Shown one piece after another: positions 47,607 through 59,218 of a stretch of 64,000 nucleotides of DNA. The stretch spans positions 55,316-119,315 of the forward strand of contig JAYMSP010000019.1 of the NCBI GenBank assembly GCA_036897095.1, given 5' to 3'. The notes under the pieces were generated by a model, which did no database searches, was not told where the DNA came from, and was given only the letters and a program-made list of their open reading frames with translations. The DNA is from Plantago elongata (lineage: Eukaryota; Streptophyta; Magnoliopsida; Lamiales; Plantaginaceae). Positions within the stretch are counted from its first letter, which is position 1. Each line of letters begins with the position of its first letter. The position numbers and the translations under genes are program-made.

Positions 47607-49730
47607 CTATACCGAGCATCTCCAAGCTGAAACGGAGATTAGCTCCTTCTGTTGCCAGCTAAGCACGAGAGACGATTGCCTCTTCTCTACCTGAAAGCCT
47701 CGAACTGGAATCCTCTTCACGACGAATTCCGCTTGTGACTCGGTGAAATTGCTAAATGTCACAGGAGAGAACCCAGACGACAGAAACAAAGTCCTCCAGT
47801 GCTGCTGCGTCTTCTCAGGATGACGAAAACGCCCCATGACAATTTTCTCAATTCCTGGTTGGACCACGAACTTTTCAATTTTCTGCAAGGCATCCATGTT
47901 TACATTCACGGCATCAAGAGACTCGAGCAAGTTTGAATACGATTGCAAAGCATGGATTACATGGCTGGAAAACGGGAGGTCAGTTCTGTCACATCCTCTG
48001 TCCATGCACATTATAATTCTAGGTGACAGTTGCTTGAGAAAGCGGAAAACCAAAGGCACTGGCACTTGGTAATTCGAAAGACAACCAATTGGCAGATTAA
48101 CCGCAACTGCCTCGTTCTCCAAACCGTGAAAAGGCAATGGCCATGTGGTAGAATGTAAACAGTCAATGCTCATTATATCGAATTCAAACACAATGTTTAC
48201 TTCACTTGCAAATTGAACAAGATTCTCTCTAGTTAGGCCTAGTTCCAACTGATCATGCGTTGATGGTGAGGCTAGAACAGTGATTTTCAGTGAAGGAGCA
48301 CCTCCGGGCCTTAAAGCAAGCTCTTGCATAAGAGAGGCCCATTGACCACCAACACCAATATCAAAATCCACAATGTGAATTCTGTCAAACCCTTCAAATT
48401 CTTCGATCAGACCTTGAGTACACGTAAAATTCGCAAACTGCAGCACCGGTGATATTTCCGAGAAACACTTGTAAGCACCAATCTTGAAAATGAGGCTAAA
48501 AGGCGAAGAATTCGCCGCTGCCACAACTTCATTGTTGGCCGTGGTGGTGAGCAATTGCAATGCCTCCTTGATATAGAAAGCCGCCCTATGAAAAGGCTTA
48601 CCAATGGGAGAAAGCTGGTGATTGAGCCGCGCCAATATCCCTTGTAGAACCGCAAGATTTCCAGTCTGGACCACTTCCGAGGCCTTGTACAGCTGGTCTA
48701 TAATCTCCTGCTGCTGGAAACTTGCCATTTCATCCCCTCCAAGTTTCCGTTTTTCGCCCATCATCACTGGCCTCTGCTGCTGCTGCAAATGCTGATAATG
48801 CGGTGAAAGAAACGGAAAGTTCTGGTGAGGAGGAGGGTGAAATTGCCCCCCAGGGTTGTGCCTTTTCGCGGGAGGCGAGACGAAAAGACTATCCTGACCC
48901 TGCTGGTGCTGAGGCAAGAAAAAGGTAGGGTTTTGTGGATGCTGTGCTTGGTGCTGGTTTATTAGCAGTTGTGGATTGAAAATTGGAGCCTGTTGCTTAA
49001 TCTCTCCACAAGAATCAAATGCATTTTGATGATGAGCACTATTACTACTATTATTCATTAAACCAACAGCACCAACATTGTTAGAAGTAGGAAACATAAC
49101 ACTAGTAGCAGCAGAAGCAACTGGAGCATTAGTAACAACATTTTGAGGGTTAGAAAGAGGAAGTTTCAAGAAATTACTAGATCTGAAGTTTACTGTTGGA
49201 GATATGAAATTCTCAGCAAGACCTTGATCCACAACCCCAAACCCACCTCCATTGAAGTCATACTCCGCCGCAGACCCACCAGCTCTGCCACTAGAAAGGT
49301 CCAGAACCTTCTCCTCGCCCAAGATCCACCTGAAAATGGACTGTTCTTGCTCAGGAGAACCCTCTGATAGCCAGTCCTCCATGGCACATTTCTCAAGAGA
49401 TGGAGGAACAGGTAGGAGCTCAGATTCGCCGCCGACACCGCTGGTGGCAGTGGTGGAGTCTTGAGGCGGCCATTTGGGCGATGGATTTGTGTCTTGAGAC
49501 ACTGTAGAACAAGATTTGGCAGTATCCAGCACAGAAGTAGGCTCACCAAAACAGCTACTGCTTTTGTGAGTGCTGGAAATCAACAAGTTACAGTCTTTCT
49601 TTGAAAACAACAACTCAGATGGAGTACTAGTAGTAGTATTACTAGTGAACAAGAGGTCTAAGTCGAACACCCCTTTCCCCTCAAATTCAAAGGGAAAGGG
49701 CATCCCTTTCATGTATGAACAAAAACCCAC
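47607..49730 (-). CDS. GRAS transcription factor of the HAM (HAIRY MERISTEM) class
   Basis: Intronless, 707 residues. The N-terminal half has FEFEGKGVFDLDLLF, the HAM-typical MEDWLSEGSPEQEQSIFRWI, and a His/Gln-rich stretch (about 235-330). The GRAS domain starts near 345 with LYKASEVVQTGNLAVLQG. The VHIID core is IHIVDFDIGVGGQWASLMQE (about 450-470), and the SAW end is SWQQKELISVSAWRC. HAM proteins keep shoot stem cells undifferentiated and partner with WUSCHEL; transcripts are cut by miR171, whose site is present. This places it with SCL6/SCL22/SCL27 (HAM1-3) rather than HAM4, which lacks the site. The ORF track on the plus strand here is only antisense. Confidence 0.95.
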   Translation of the reverse strand: MGFCSYMKGMPFPFEFEGKGVFDLDLLFTSNTTTSTPSELLFSKKDCNLLISSTHKSSSCFGEPTSVLDTAKSCSTVSQDTNPSPKWPPQDSTTATSGVGGESELLPVPPSLEKCAMEDWLSEGSPEQEQSIFRWILGEEKVLDLSSGRAGGSAAEYDFNGGGFGVVDQGLAENFISPTVNFRSSNFLKLPLSNPQNVVTNAPVASAATSVMFPTSNNVGAVGLMNNSSNSAHHQNAFDSCGEIKQQAPIFNPQLLINQHQAQHPQNPTFFLPQHQQGQDSLFVSPPAKRHNPGGQFHPPPHQNFPFLSPHYQHLQQQQRPVMMGEKRKLGGDEMASFQQQEIIDQLYKASEVVQTGNLAVLQGILARLNHQLSPIGKPFHRAAFYIKEALQLLTTTANNEVVAAANSSPFSLIFKIGAYKCFSEISPVLQFANFTCTQGLIEEFEGFDRIHIVDFDIGVGGQWASLMQELALRPGGAPSLKITVLASPSTHDQLELGLTRENLVQFASEVNIVFEFDIMSIDCLHSTTWPLPFHGLENEAVAVNLPIGCLSNYQVPVPLVFRFLKQLSPRIIMCMDRGCDRTDLPFSSHVIHALQSYSNLLESLDAVNVNMDALQKIEKFVVQPGIEKIVMGRFRHPEKTQQHWRTLFLSSGFSPVTFSNFTESQAEFVVKRIPVRGFQVEKRQSSLVLSWQQKELISVSAWRCSV
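48619..48639 (-). promoter_or_regulatory. miR171 target site in the HAM coding sequence
   Basis: The plus strand reads TGATTGAGCCGCGCCAATAT and one more C, which is the canonical miR171 sequence itself. The minus-strand mRNA is therefore perfectly complementary over 21 nt. It covers codons for ILARLNH, the usual place in HAM genes. Slicing by AGO1 is expected. Confidence 0.93.
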
Positions 49731-50349
49731 AAAAAGTTATCCTTGTATGACAGAAACCCACAAAGGATTCAGCTCCCAAATGCAGAAATCTAACAATATG
49801 TACACCAAGATTGGATTTTTTTTGTTCTTTTTCTCAAGAAATGAAGTAGGAAGGAAGAGAAAGAGGTTTAGGGGAATGGGAAATTGGTGGGTTTGAAGAG
49901 GAAGATGATGAAGTTGGGTATATGAGTTGAGTTTTGAGGAGCTGCCATGGATGGAGGAGGCTTAGTTACAACATAAAGAAATGGAAAAAATGGAAACAAG
50001 TAAACAAATAAAAGTGGTTCTCAATTCATGTTCTCAGGTTTATAAAATTTATAAATCTAATGAAATAGAAAATTAAAAATAAAAATTTAAATTAAATTTA
50101 TGAGTTTCTCTCTCTAGTCCAATTGATTTCATTTATCTACCACCACCGTTTTTAGCTTCTTCTTTATTTTTTAAGACTCCATTAAAGAAGTAAATTAGTT
50201 CGTTACAACATTAAACTCCAAACTAGTCACAATCCGAAAAGGCTTAACAAACTACAAATCCTTAACAAGTTCATTAGACAACTAAAACGGGCAAAAGTCT
50301 CAAACCTTAACAGGGAAATATAGATGAAACAAATTACTACTATATTCAT
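49731..50349. other. 5' flank of the HAM gene
   Basis: 49731-49960 is probably 5' UTR (purine/pyrimidine-rich, GAGGAAGATGATG-type). Beyond it AT-rich DNA without a gene. Confidence 0.45.
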
Positions 50350-50890
50350 GAACTTAATCCATGGACCATGCAAATTTAACTAGACAATCCGCCACAGAGT
50401 TTTGTTCACGACATACAAAAGAGACATTTACTTCCTCCAGTTCCTTAGAGAGTTCCAGGAAGTCAAGCACGAGATGGTGTTGCTGCCATTGTGCTGCTTT
50501 CCCCCTTATTATAACAGGTAAGAACATATAGAGAATCAATTTGGATTTGAAGATTTGGTATGTGATATTTGGAAAATTAAATTTCTTAAGAGCAAGTTCT
50601 AATAAATTTCATTCCATCATATCTTAGACTTTGACAATGTCCAAATTTAGACCAACAAAAAGATGCTTACACCTTATTTTCTTGCTCATAGTATGCAATA
50701 ATTCATGAGCAAGCATAACATTATCACCTATCCTTCCAGAAACAAAGACATTTTGAAAAGGGGAAATCAATAGATCCAATAAAGGTCTCATTCTGGAAAC
50801 AAGAACCTTATAGACGATCTTATAGCTCACATTACATAAGTTAATGGGTCTAAAATGTGGCCTTGTCCGTAGATGTTGTTATCTTTATCG
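50350..50890 (-). mobile_element. Decayed LINE (non-LTR retrotransposon) fragment
   Basis: On the minus strand, an upstream piece (about 50890-50624) reads [17 protein letters not shown], then [13 protein letters not shown] and HELLHTM, the fingers/palm region of plant LINE reverse transcriptase. A downstream piece (50539-50354) reads VNVSFVCREQNSVADCLVKF, typical of the LINE RNase H domain. Most of the element between and around is missing and both pieces are short, so it is inactive. Confidence 0.85.
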
Positions 50891-53175
50891 CTACCTATTT
50901 TTACCCACTTGGCTATCAACGCGCTTGTATACACTCACTACTACCCCACATGTTTTTTCTCGAATACGGTAAATTTTAAATGTCTATTTCACGTAAAATA
51001 TCAATTAAAATTTTATAAATAATGATGATATTGTTTAATGTAAATCGACTATGTGAACATAGAGATGGCTTATTATGTATTTCATTTTCAAAATAAATAC
51101 GACGCATGCGAATATAGCATGTATGTTCGACATAGAAGTTGAATTCGTTTTGATGTAGTCAGTCGTGAATGAATAATATTTGATTAGTGGAGAATGATAT
51201 GAACTCATTCGAGTCACTTTCACAAATCACTATTAGTTGGTTGTCATTGGAGTTGACTATTATAAAAATTTTAATGCTAGGCAGTTTGTTATTAAATGGA
51301 TATATGGCTATCGGTGGTAGTATTAGTTGCTTCTTGCAACTTGTTTCTCATTTCTTAATCAATTAAGAACAGTAGAACATCCTACTTGTGGTTTTTCTTT
51401 CTTCTTTTTAATCTCGATCATTAGCTATTTATATTCAATCATGTAATCATTGAAAACGTCTTAATTAAAGAATATATTGGCCCTCTTACGTTAAGCTTCG
51501 CGTATAGCAGCCCAATTATTATTCTTTCGAAAAAGATTTTAAGGTTAACTCACTATACTTCGATTTACTTTAACATTTAAATAACTTAATTTAATTTGAT
51601 CAAGTTAAACTTTAGCTTCAATTCGACCTTGTTTACCTAACTAGTCGAAAGTGACTCAACTCGATAAGAGTCGTTATTTTCATTAATAATATCTTAACTT
51701 ACCATTTTTTTTATCGAATTTAAATAATATATTTTTATGTAGCGAATCGGTATCAAGCTAATTATAGTAATCTTTGACTTGAGTTCCAAACAAACATGCA
51801 CCACTAGATATAGAAAATGAGGGAGAGAAAAGGAAGTTTCTCAAAATCGACCACGAAAAATAAATAAAATAAATAGTTATTATACGATGGAACCCGATAA
51901 GCATCCACGCTTTATAAATACCATGTAGTATGATTTTATTGATTAATAGATATGTATAAGGCAATTTGAATATTAACCCGCGTCCACAGAATTTGGAAAC
52001 ACTTTTGGTTTGGCAACTTCCCGCGCATAGTTACATTTGTCCAATTGCAATGGTGATTTTAGTAATTAAGTAAAGTGGATTAAATTAATGTATTAGAAAT
52101 ATGATAAACAAGTGATGGTGACGCTATGAATATGATGCATCGAAGAAATTCATTTAAACCGAAAGTATTGAAAAGCCCAATGAACTGGCATATACTGTGT
52201 TACGTACTGTCTGAAAAGTTAAAATAGGATTGACCATGCAGTAAAAAGTTCAACTAGTAGATTAATTAAACAACGCCTTCCTCGAAAACCTCAAATCTTC
52301 AAATTTTAGGCTGTCCATTTTTCCGACCCAAGGTGCATTATGTCGATATGTTATACTCATTTTTATCATCTTTTAATTTGCAACAATTAAAGTGACTTCG
52401 TTTTTAAACTTAATTTCATATTATTTTGAATATATATTTTAAATAACAAAAATAAAGTGAAAGATAGTTAATAAAATGGAAAATATTATAAATAATATAA
52501 GATGGATAGTGAATAAAGTAAAGAAAATGTTAATATATAAATTAGAAATGAAGCTTAGTTTAAAACGACTCAAAATGAAAATGAATAGCTCATGATAGAT
52601 GGAGTGTTATTTATCACGATTACAACTTCCTACTTTACACTTGAGGTCTTTGTACTATCGAGGCGAATTCGGTCATTAGAAAATTATTTTAAACAACATT
52701 GATTTTTTTAGATTTGATTAAGGTGGTACAATGAAATGGAGCTAGATTGATAAGTGAGGTTCATAGTTCAATATTTTGTGAAGATATAAGATGGTTTAGG
52801 AGGTAAAGATGTTTTAGTATATGACTAAAATAGTTGTCATTTTAACCATTTAAAAAAAAAATACAATATGGCAAGAACTATTATAGTTTGATTGGATCAC
52901 AAACAAATTAAGATCAACTAATTAAAATTAGGAATTGTTAAACGCATGATGCGTTTTACTAAACACATGACACTTCTTATTATATTGTAAAAAGTACTTT
53001 AAATATTACAAACATAAAAATTAGTTTTCAAACTTATCTTATATTACGTTTAACCTCAAAATACTTTAAATTCTAAAAGTAATAATATTAGCACAATACA
53101 ACATCATACGAGAACAAAAAAGTTATATCATACAAGTATTCATTAGACTATGATAACAATTGAAAATTTAAGGAG
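50891..53175. other. Intergenic, AT-rich
   Basis: No gene recognised. 51560-51780 contains CGATAAGAGTCG/TCGAAAGTGACTC motifs similar to those near 10470-10700, perhaps the same decayed repeat family. Confidence 0.45.

Positions 53176-53218
<43 letters not shown>
53176..53218 (+). repeat. (TA)n microsatellite
   Basis: About 21 TA dinucleotides. Confidence 0.95.
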
Positions 53219-53221
<3 letters not shown>

Positions 53222-53295
53222 TATAATTATTTTATAGCTTTTGAATATTTAAATGGATAAATATTTCACAAAAAAATTTTAAAAATGTTCTATAC

Positions 53296-53492
53296 CATGC
53301 TTGGCAGCCCTCAAAGCTACCAGAATAGCCTTCCGACATCCTTGGGGGCTGCTAGCCAGCCCGTTCTGGCAACCTATCTAGCAGCCTTGAGAGCTGCCAG
53401 ATGCCAGCGGGCTGGCCTAGTGATTGGCAGCCCTCAGGGCTGCTAGACGGACTATTTTGGCAGCCCTTAAGGATGTCAAACAATCCGCTTCG
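53296..53492. repeat. GC-rich island of degenerate GGCAGCCCT palindromic repeats
   Basis: About 200 bp built from variants of GGCAGCCCTCAGGGCTGC, a near-palindrome (for example near 53306, 53336, 53380, 53427 and 53459), in very AT-rich surroundings. There is no long open frame of interest. It could fold into several short hairpins. Confidence 0.75.
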
Positions 53493-53639
53493 TGAGTTTT
53501 TTCTAAAAAAAAATTAAGTAATTTAAATATTAATTTGATGTGTATAATTTGATTACATTTGTATTTATTTATTTATAACATTGTTCTTAAATTTTAATTA
53601 TAATTTGATGCGTATAATTTTATTTTTAATTTGACTACA

Positions 53640-54270
53640 TTATTCCATATCAAGTGGTTTACAAGTCACCAGTAGATTTGTTTTGAACTATAAACCTTGA
53701 TCTCTATTATATGCTCCACGATTTTTGCAATGCACACCATGATTCAATGTTATCTTATTTACATGACAACATTAGACACTTATTTTGATTGTACCCATGA
53801 TCTTTATCATATGCTCCATGATACATGCAATGGACTTATGATTCCATGTTATGTTGTTTACATGTCACCAGTAGAGACTTGTTTTGAACTGTAACCAGTC
53901 ATCTCTGTAATATGCTCCATGATCTTTCCAATGCACTCCATGATTCCATGTTCAATTGTTTACAAGTCCACAATAAAGACTTATTTTGAAATGTAACTAT
54001 GATACATGGCATATGCACCGTTATCTATGCAATGTACTCTATGATTCAATGTTTATTGTTTACATGTCAAACCTACATAGGCTTATTTTGAAATGTCACA
54101 TATAGTCAATAACATATACTCTATAATCTTTGCAATGCACCTTATGATTTGATGTTCAATTGTTTACATGTCACAAGTAACTATTTGTTTTGAAATGTAA
54201 CATATTATCTTTGACATATGCTCCATCATCCTTGTAGTGCAACCCATGATTCCATGTGAAGATAGGTAAC
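53640..54270 (+). repeat. Minisatellite, about six degenerate units of 90-110 bp
   Basis: Each unit carries the ordered phrases TTGTTTACATGTCA, ACTTGTTTTGAA-TGTAAC, ATATGCTCCATGATC, TTGCAATGCAC and CATGATTCCATGTT. Spacing varies slightly. The small open frames inside are by-products of the repeat. Confidence 0.8.
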
Positions 54271-54689
54271 ATGTTTTATGCAGCCTTAGTTGTCAACAAC
54301 TCAACCACCGTATCCATTGATGATGACTTTAACATTGTTGGAAGTTTGGTAAGACGAACAACAAGTAAGTTGGATGACATGATTTATATCGAAAACATGA
54401 TGCAAGTCCAAACAACATCAACAAGTGATGTTTCAATATGAGCGAAGAATCCTGATTTTACCAACACCAAATGAAGGAATCCCAAAGAGTCAAAGTCAAG
54501 CTTGAAGGGAAGAACCCAATAATAAATGAGTTTGGAAACAAACATCCAAATGAACACTCACTACTCTATGTAAACTGAAAAGCTTAGTTCACTACTTAGT
54601 TCAGATCAAGTGACTGTAGGTTATTGATATTATCAACTCTGTTTCTATGTTATGCCATGTGCTAACAATTATATTAGAGTATTGCCCCA

Positions 54690-55075
54690 TGATCTCATTT
54701 TATTGACCCGTAATTTCATAGTATTAACCATGATCTCATGATATGAACCCCATGATTTCAGAAATATTAACTCATAATCTTAGGTTATTATTTATGATAT
54801 GAAAATATAAATCCATGATCTTAGTATATATATACCATGATCACAGGCATGTATATACATGATCTCAGAAAAAATAAACCAGTATATAAAATATTACTCC
54901 ATGATCACATAATGTTGACACATTATTTCTTATTATGAGCCCATGATCTAAGAATGTTGATCCATGATCTCAGAATGTTAATCAATAATCTCAGATTGTA
55001 AACACATGACCTCAGGAAAAATAGTGTTTAGATATAAACAAGTGATCTCAAAAAGAAACAACTCATGATATCATA
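54690..55075 (+). repeat. Short-unit repeat with CATGATCTCAG core
   Basis: Phrases like CCATGATCTCAGAATGTTGA recur irregularly about every 20-35 bases. It is separate from the minisatellite but close in theme (CATGAT), so both may be the subterminal repeats of one old transposon. Confidence 0.65.
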
Positions 55076-55190
55076 CAACTAACACATTATATTAAACATA
55101 AATCATGTGATATCATATACAAACAAGGATTCTGATACAACTACAAACAAAAAAATATTGATACTTCTAACTAAGGTGTTCAATGCATTA

Positions 55191-55496
55191 CTATAGATTA
55201 AAAAAAATAGCATCACAAAAGTGAGTCTTTTCCTTCCTTTGAGCTTCTTTGGCAGACACACATTGATTTTCCCCCTCCAAAATAACTTTATATTCATCAC
55301 CTTTAACCATCATAGAAATCAATTGTGGTCTACCTCTCTTCACACATTCTTTTAGATTTACATGTTTAGGCTTGAAGATCTTCGACTTACTAGCACTAAC
55401 CTTCTTATAGAACATATTCCAGACAACATGCATAGTGGATATTGTTGAGAACATGGGGTATATTGGTGGGAAGATGGTATATATACGTAAGAACAT
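55191..55496 (-). other. 101-codon minus-strand open frame, possible transposon relic
   Basis: Residues about 31-70 are basic (KVSASKSKIFKPKHVNLKEC, then VKRGRPQL) and look more protein-like than surrounding frames. The ending is hydrophobic and probably noncoding. Position next to repeat arrays suggests a piece of a MULE/FAR1-type element, but no diagnostic motif is present. Confidence 0.25.
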
Positions 55497-57479
55497 ATGA
55501 AATACAGTAAAAAACAGAATTCAATATGATGTTTAAAAAAACAGAGCACAAAGTGATAGTCAACTTTTAAATGAAAACATAGGACATATTCCAGAGAACA
55601 TGAATGGTACCGTTGAGAATATGGGAACACATACGAAAAAACATAAAAACGTTGTACACCTTATTTTTTTTCAAATCTAAGTTCATAATTGCGGCAAGAT
55701 TTTGTATTAAAACATTGTTGAATATTTGTTCAAGCACGATTAAACCTATATAACAAGCAAATTTATGTCGATTTGTTCAATAAACTACCAAAACAACAAA
55801 AAAGTTGAAGCACAAACTTCAATTGAAAGCCGTATCACACCAAATATCGAACAAAAAAACCCTAGATTCCCAATAAGAACACGATTTGTGAAAAAAGGAT
55901 GTAGAAAACTTATGTTTTGGTCCAACATATGATTTAACAAAAGAACGCCACCAATAAAGAGTTACATAGACTCGGATGTTAACTTCTCTTCTTAAAAATG
56001 AAGAAGCGTGAAAAAGAGAGAAAAAAAAGGAAGACATTGGAAGAAACTGATCAAACTAAATACTATCGGGTTGAGTATATATTGTAGATCCATGAAAATT
56101 AATTTATTATATAATAAAATTACATAATAATCTCGTTTCTATATAGAGATCTGTGAGACTTTTTGGACATAAATCTACTAACCAAGAGTGTATGGAAACG
56201 TTTATTTGTCTAACCAAGAGTGTATGAAAACATTTATTTGTCTGTATTTTGTTTTGTACATGAAGGTTCACGGTAGTAAAGAAGGTCAATTAAGGTATAA
56301 GGTGCATAAAGCATATATAGATGAAGGATTTTGTTGTCTTTAATTTGTCCGGACAGAGTTAGTGATTAGGGACATAACATATTAATGAAGATTTGAAACT
56401 TAATTGTCTAAACTTAATTAGGACGGCTATGTTATGTACGATTGGATTTGCTCAACATATATAATTAACTTTTCTTTATTTCCTTCCTCCATGTGACGGG
56501 TTACAAAGTGCAATCCTCCTTCCTCCTCCAACCAATTCAGTTCATGACCTTAAAATGTATATAAAATTTTTAGTCTTAAATTAATCACTTATCACTTCCT
56601 TTAATTATCTTAAATTTCAAAAACTTACCTAGAACAAATAAGTTTGTAGGCTAACTTCAAAATCTTAGCTATGACATGCCATGATTCATCTCTCATTAAT
56701 TACATGTAATTAGATTTACTCCATATGATTAGGTAATGGCGGCCCTAATTGTGGACATATATATACAATGGCACATGTTAATTATGAACAATATTGCAAT
56801 GCATTGAACATCTACAACCTTTTAATTAAGTACTAGCTAGCTAGGAGTATTAATTTTAATTAAGTATTAATAATACTATTCAAGCTTTTGTTAAGACAAG
56901 CTGTCAACGAGGGCATGCATGGATATATCAAGGCAGTGAAATGTCGATCGATCCGGTCAACCCACTCAATAACATGCATCACGAGAGTTACGTTGTTGAA
57001 AACTAACGTTAACCATGCAAATTAAGTAATCTGGACTATATATACATAGACCATGGTAGAGTTGGTTTTTCATTTGACAAATTAACTATTTGAAGATTTT
57101 CTCATTTTCGTCAAATGCAAAAGGCCCAACGTCATGTAATTAAATAATTATTTTGAATGAAATTTGAAACTTATTTGAAATAATGAAATTGTAAAAAAAT
57201 AAGTCAAACGACACATTGTTTTATCAGGCATTGTAGTCCTTCATTACTTTCGGAGACGGATGAGTTGATGATGCAGTGATCGGAGAAGATGGGTGAACAG
57301 AAATGGCATTGACACGTTGTATAATACAAATGTTATGGCCTATTAAGCTGTTGTGCAAATCAATTAATCAATTGATTTGAGATTGACGGGATGGGGTTCT
57401 CAATTACTTGTAGCTTGACCGCAGGAAAGAAACTAACATATACTCTAAATATATTACTAATTTCATGTGTATCAAGTGA
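55497..57479. other. Intergenic, AT-rich
   Basis: No gene. A direct duplication containing CTAACCAAGAGTGTATG lies at about 56178 and 56210. A run of GCTAGCTAGGAG-type sequence is near 56835. Confidence 0.45.
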
Positions 57480-57550
57480 GCGCATCTGGTGTAGTGGTAT
57501 CATAGTACCCTCCCACGGTACTGACCAGGGTTCGATTCCCTGGATGCGCA
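57480..57550 (+). tRNA. tRNA-Gly (anticodon CCC), copy 1
   Basis: The 71-nt gene folds as a tRNA: acceptor GCGCATC pairs with GATGCGC plus discriminator A. A box TGGTGTAGTGG; anticodon stem GTACC/GGTAC with loop CTCCCAC (anticodon CCC); T arm CCAGGGTTCGATTCCCTGG. A T-run (CTTTTT) 7 bases downstream is a Pol III terminator. No intron. Confidence 0.97.
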
Positions 57551-58433
57551 AATGGCTTTTTAGGTAGGAACCCCTTGAAGGACCAACTGCGAATTATCTG
57601 CTCTCTTTGGGTTTGTTTGAGACCTTACATATTGTCTTTCTATGTCTAGATTTTTGTCTATTCCTACGGTTTCGTTTCGATTATTTCTATACAAGAAAGG
57701 AGCATTTTCCATCTCTCATTTTTCTTCTTCTTGTTCTCTCGGCCTTTTGTTGAATTTCGGCTCTTTTTACACGAGAAAACGTGAACACTTAGTAGTGTTC
57801 TTCATCGTTCAGGTTTTCAAAGTCAGTGAGTAGTAATAAACGCACATAACAAACTTGTACGAGAACTCACCTTCTAGAGCGTTAAACCATACCACAACTT
57901 GTTCAAGGCAAACAGCTAAAATACAAATATCCCTTATACAAAGGTTGTGTATTAGATGCTCGATGCATACGTTGAGGAGGCCTCCATAAAGATATTAGAT
58001 GCTTGCATAAGTTCAAGATAACGACTTCTTTTGTGTACCCGAAAACAAACCAAGTTGCGGATGATGCACTAGCATGATTCAAAATCAAAGATTTACACTT
58101 GATTTTTGCAAACTCTATGCACCTGAACTTTTTTTATTTTGGTGTAGAAATACCGCCATATTATCCAAATACTGAGTCTTAAAGTGCCAAAACAAAAATC
58201 AGCTTCAAAAAATAACAACAGTTTCCAAAATAAAATGATTTGTACAGTTACTCCTATTTTGCAGTAAAATAACTGATAAAGAAAAAAGGTGGCCGGGAAG
58301 GTCAGAGTAGCTAAAGCCATTGGAATTTTTCTATTTAATACATTGGAAGTTACCACAAGATTGTTCTGAAACTCTAACAAGAAAACACGTCACTCAAAAT
58401 GAACATTCTTAGTCACATGAGCCTAACAATATG
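57551..58433. other. Intergenic between tRNA copy 1 and the foldback element
   Basis: Short T-rich frames only; nothing recognised. Confidence 0.45.
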
Positions 58434-59218
58434 CAACAAATAAAAATATATATATATTTATTCCGTTAAATTTAAATATTAAAATAAAAATAGGTAATTC
58501 TAAAAAAAAAATTATTTTTAAAAATATTTTAGTAGGAAAATTTGAAATTTTCGATTAGTATTTGTAATATTCTAAATTTAATATTTATAAGATGAAAGGA
58601 TAATCGCCTTGCTGCCTTGGTGATGCCGCATCGCCCTTCCACCTTATAAGGTTTTAATGATCTTTAATGAGTTATTCGAATATGATTTTTTAATGATCTT
58701 TAATGAGTATGCATAATCTTTAATGATATCCCAATTCTGCTCCTGGCGGTGCTCCCATTCCTACTCCAAGCGGTGTGCCCATTCCTGCTTCGGGTGCTGC
58801 ACCGGAAGAACAACCCAATCTCTAAGTCTCTTGTTGTACCTAAGTCTCTTAGTTGTAGTATTTTGCATTTCAGCGTATTCTGCTTTCTGGAACTGTATTA
58901 GATTGTCTGTGCATATTTTGTAGAGTCTTATTTAAAAAAAAATCTTTAATGATATTAATTTTTTTTACCAACATTATTTATATGAGTTATTCGCATACGA
59001 AATTTGAAAACGTTGACAATGAAAAGTCAAACGGGGACTTCCAATTTGGGACAGATGTAGTATTAAATTAAAAAATATAAATATTAAATCAAAAATTTTA
59101 ATTTACCTTCTAAAATATTTTAAGAATTAATATAATATTTTTAAAGATTTATCAGTTTTTTATTTTAGTATTTTTAAATTTGACGGAATAAATATATTAA
59201 TTTTTTTATTTGTTACAT
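58434..59218. mobile_element. Large foldback element with about 150-170-bp inverted arms
   Basis: The left arm (about 58434-58605) and right arm (about 59045-59218) are inverse copies with moderate divergence. On the left are AACAAATAAAAATATATA, TTTATTCCGTTAAATTTAA and AATATTTTAGTAGG. Their inverses on the right are TTTTTTTATTTGTT, TTAAATTTGACGGAATAAA and CCTTCTAAAATATT. The interior holds a separate retro-insert (58730-58940). No transposase frame. Confidence 0.7.
58730..58940 (+). pseudogene. Short retro-inserted cDNA 3' end with poly(A) and target duplication
   Basis: The same 15 bases (AATCTTTAATGATAT) stand on both sides, 58715-58729 and 58941-58955. The insert ends in A7 just before the second copy. 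Its start encodes an open piece, GGAPIPTPSGVPIPASGAAP then EEQPNL-stop (TAA near 58823), followed by a T-rich 3' UTR-like tail. This is the signature of L1-type reverse transcription of an mRNA, 5'-truncated. The parent gene is not recognised. Confidence 0.75.

Noticed and set aside
47836-49896. Open frames on the plus strand opposite the HAM gene
   Set aside because: They are antisense shadows of a strong 707-codon GRAS coding sequence; no plant family is recognisable in them.
53640-54270. CRISPR-like or coding repeat
   Set aside because: The genome is a plant, the units are long and degenerate without uniform spacers, and no continuous frame exists; it is a minisatellite.
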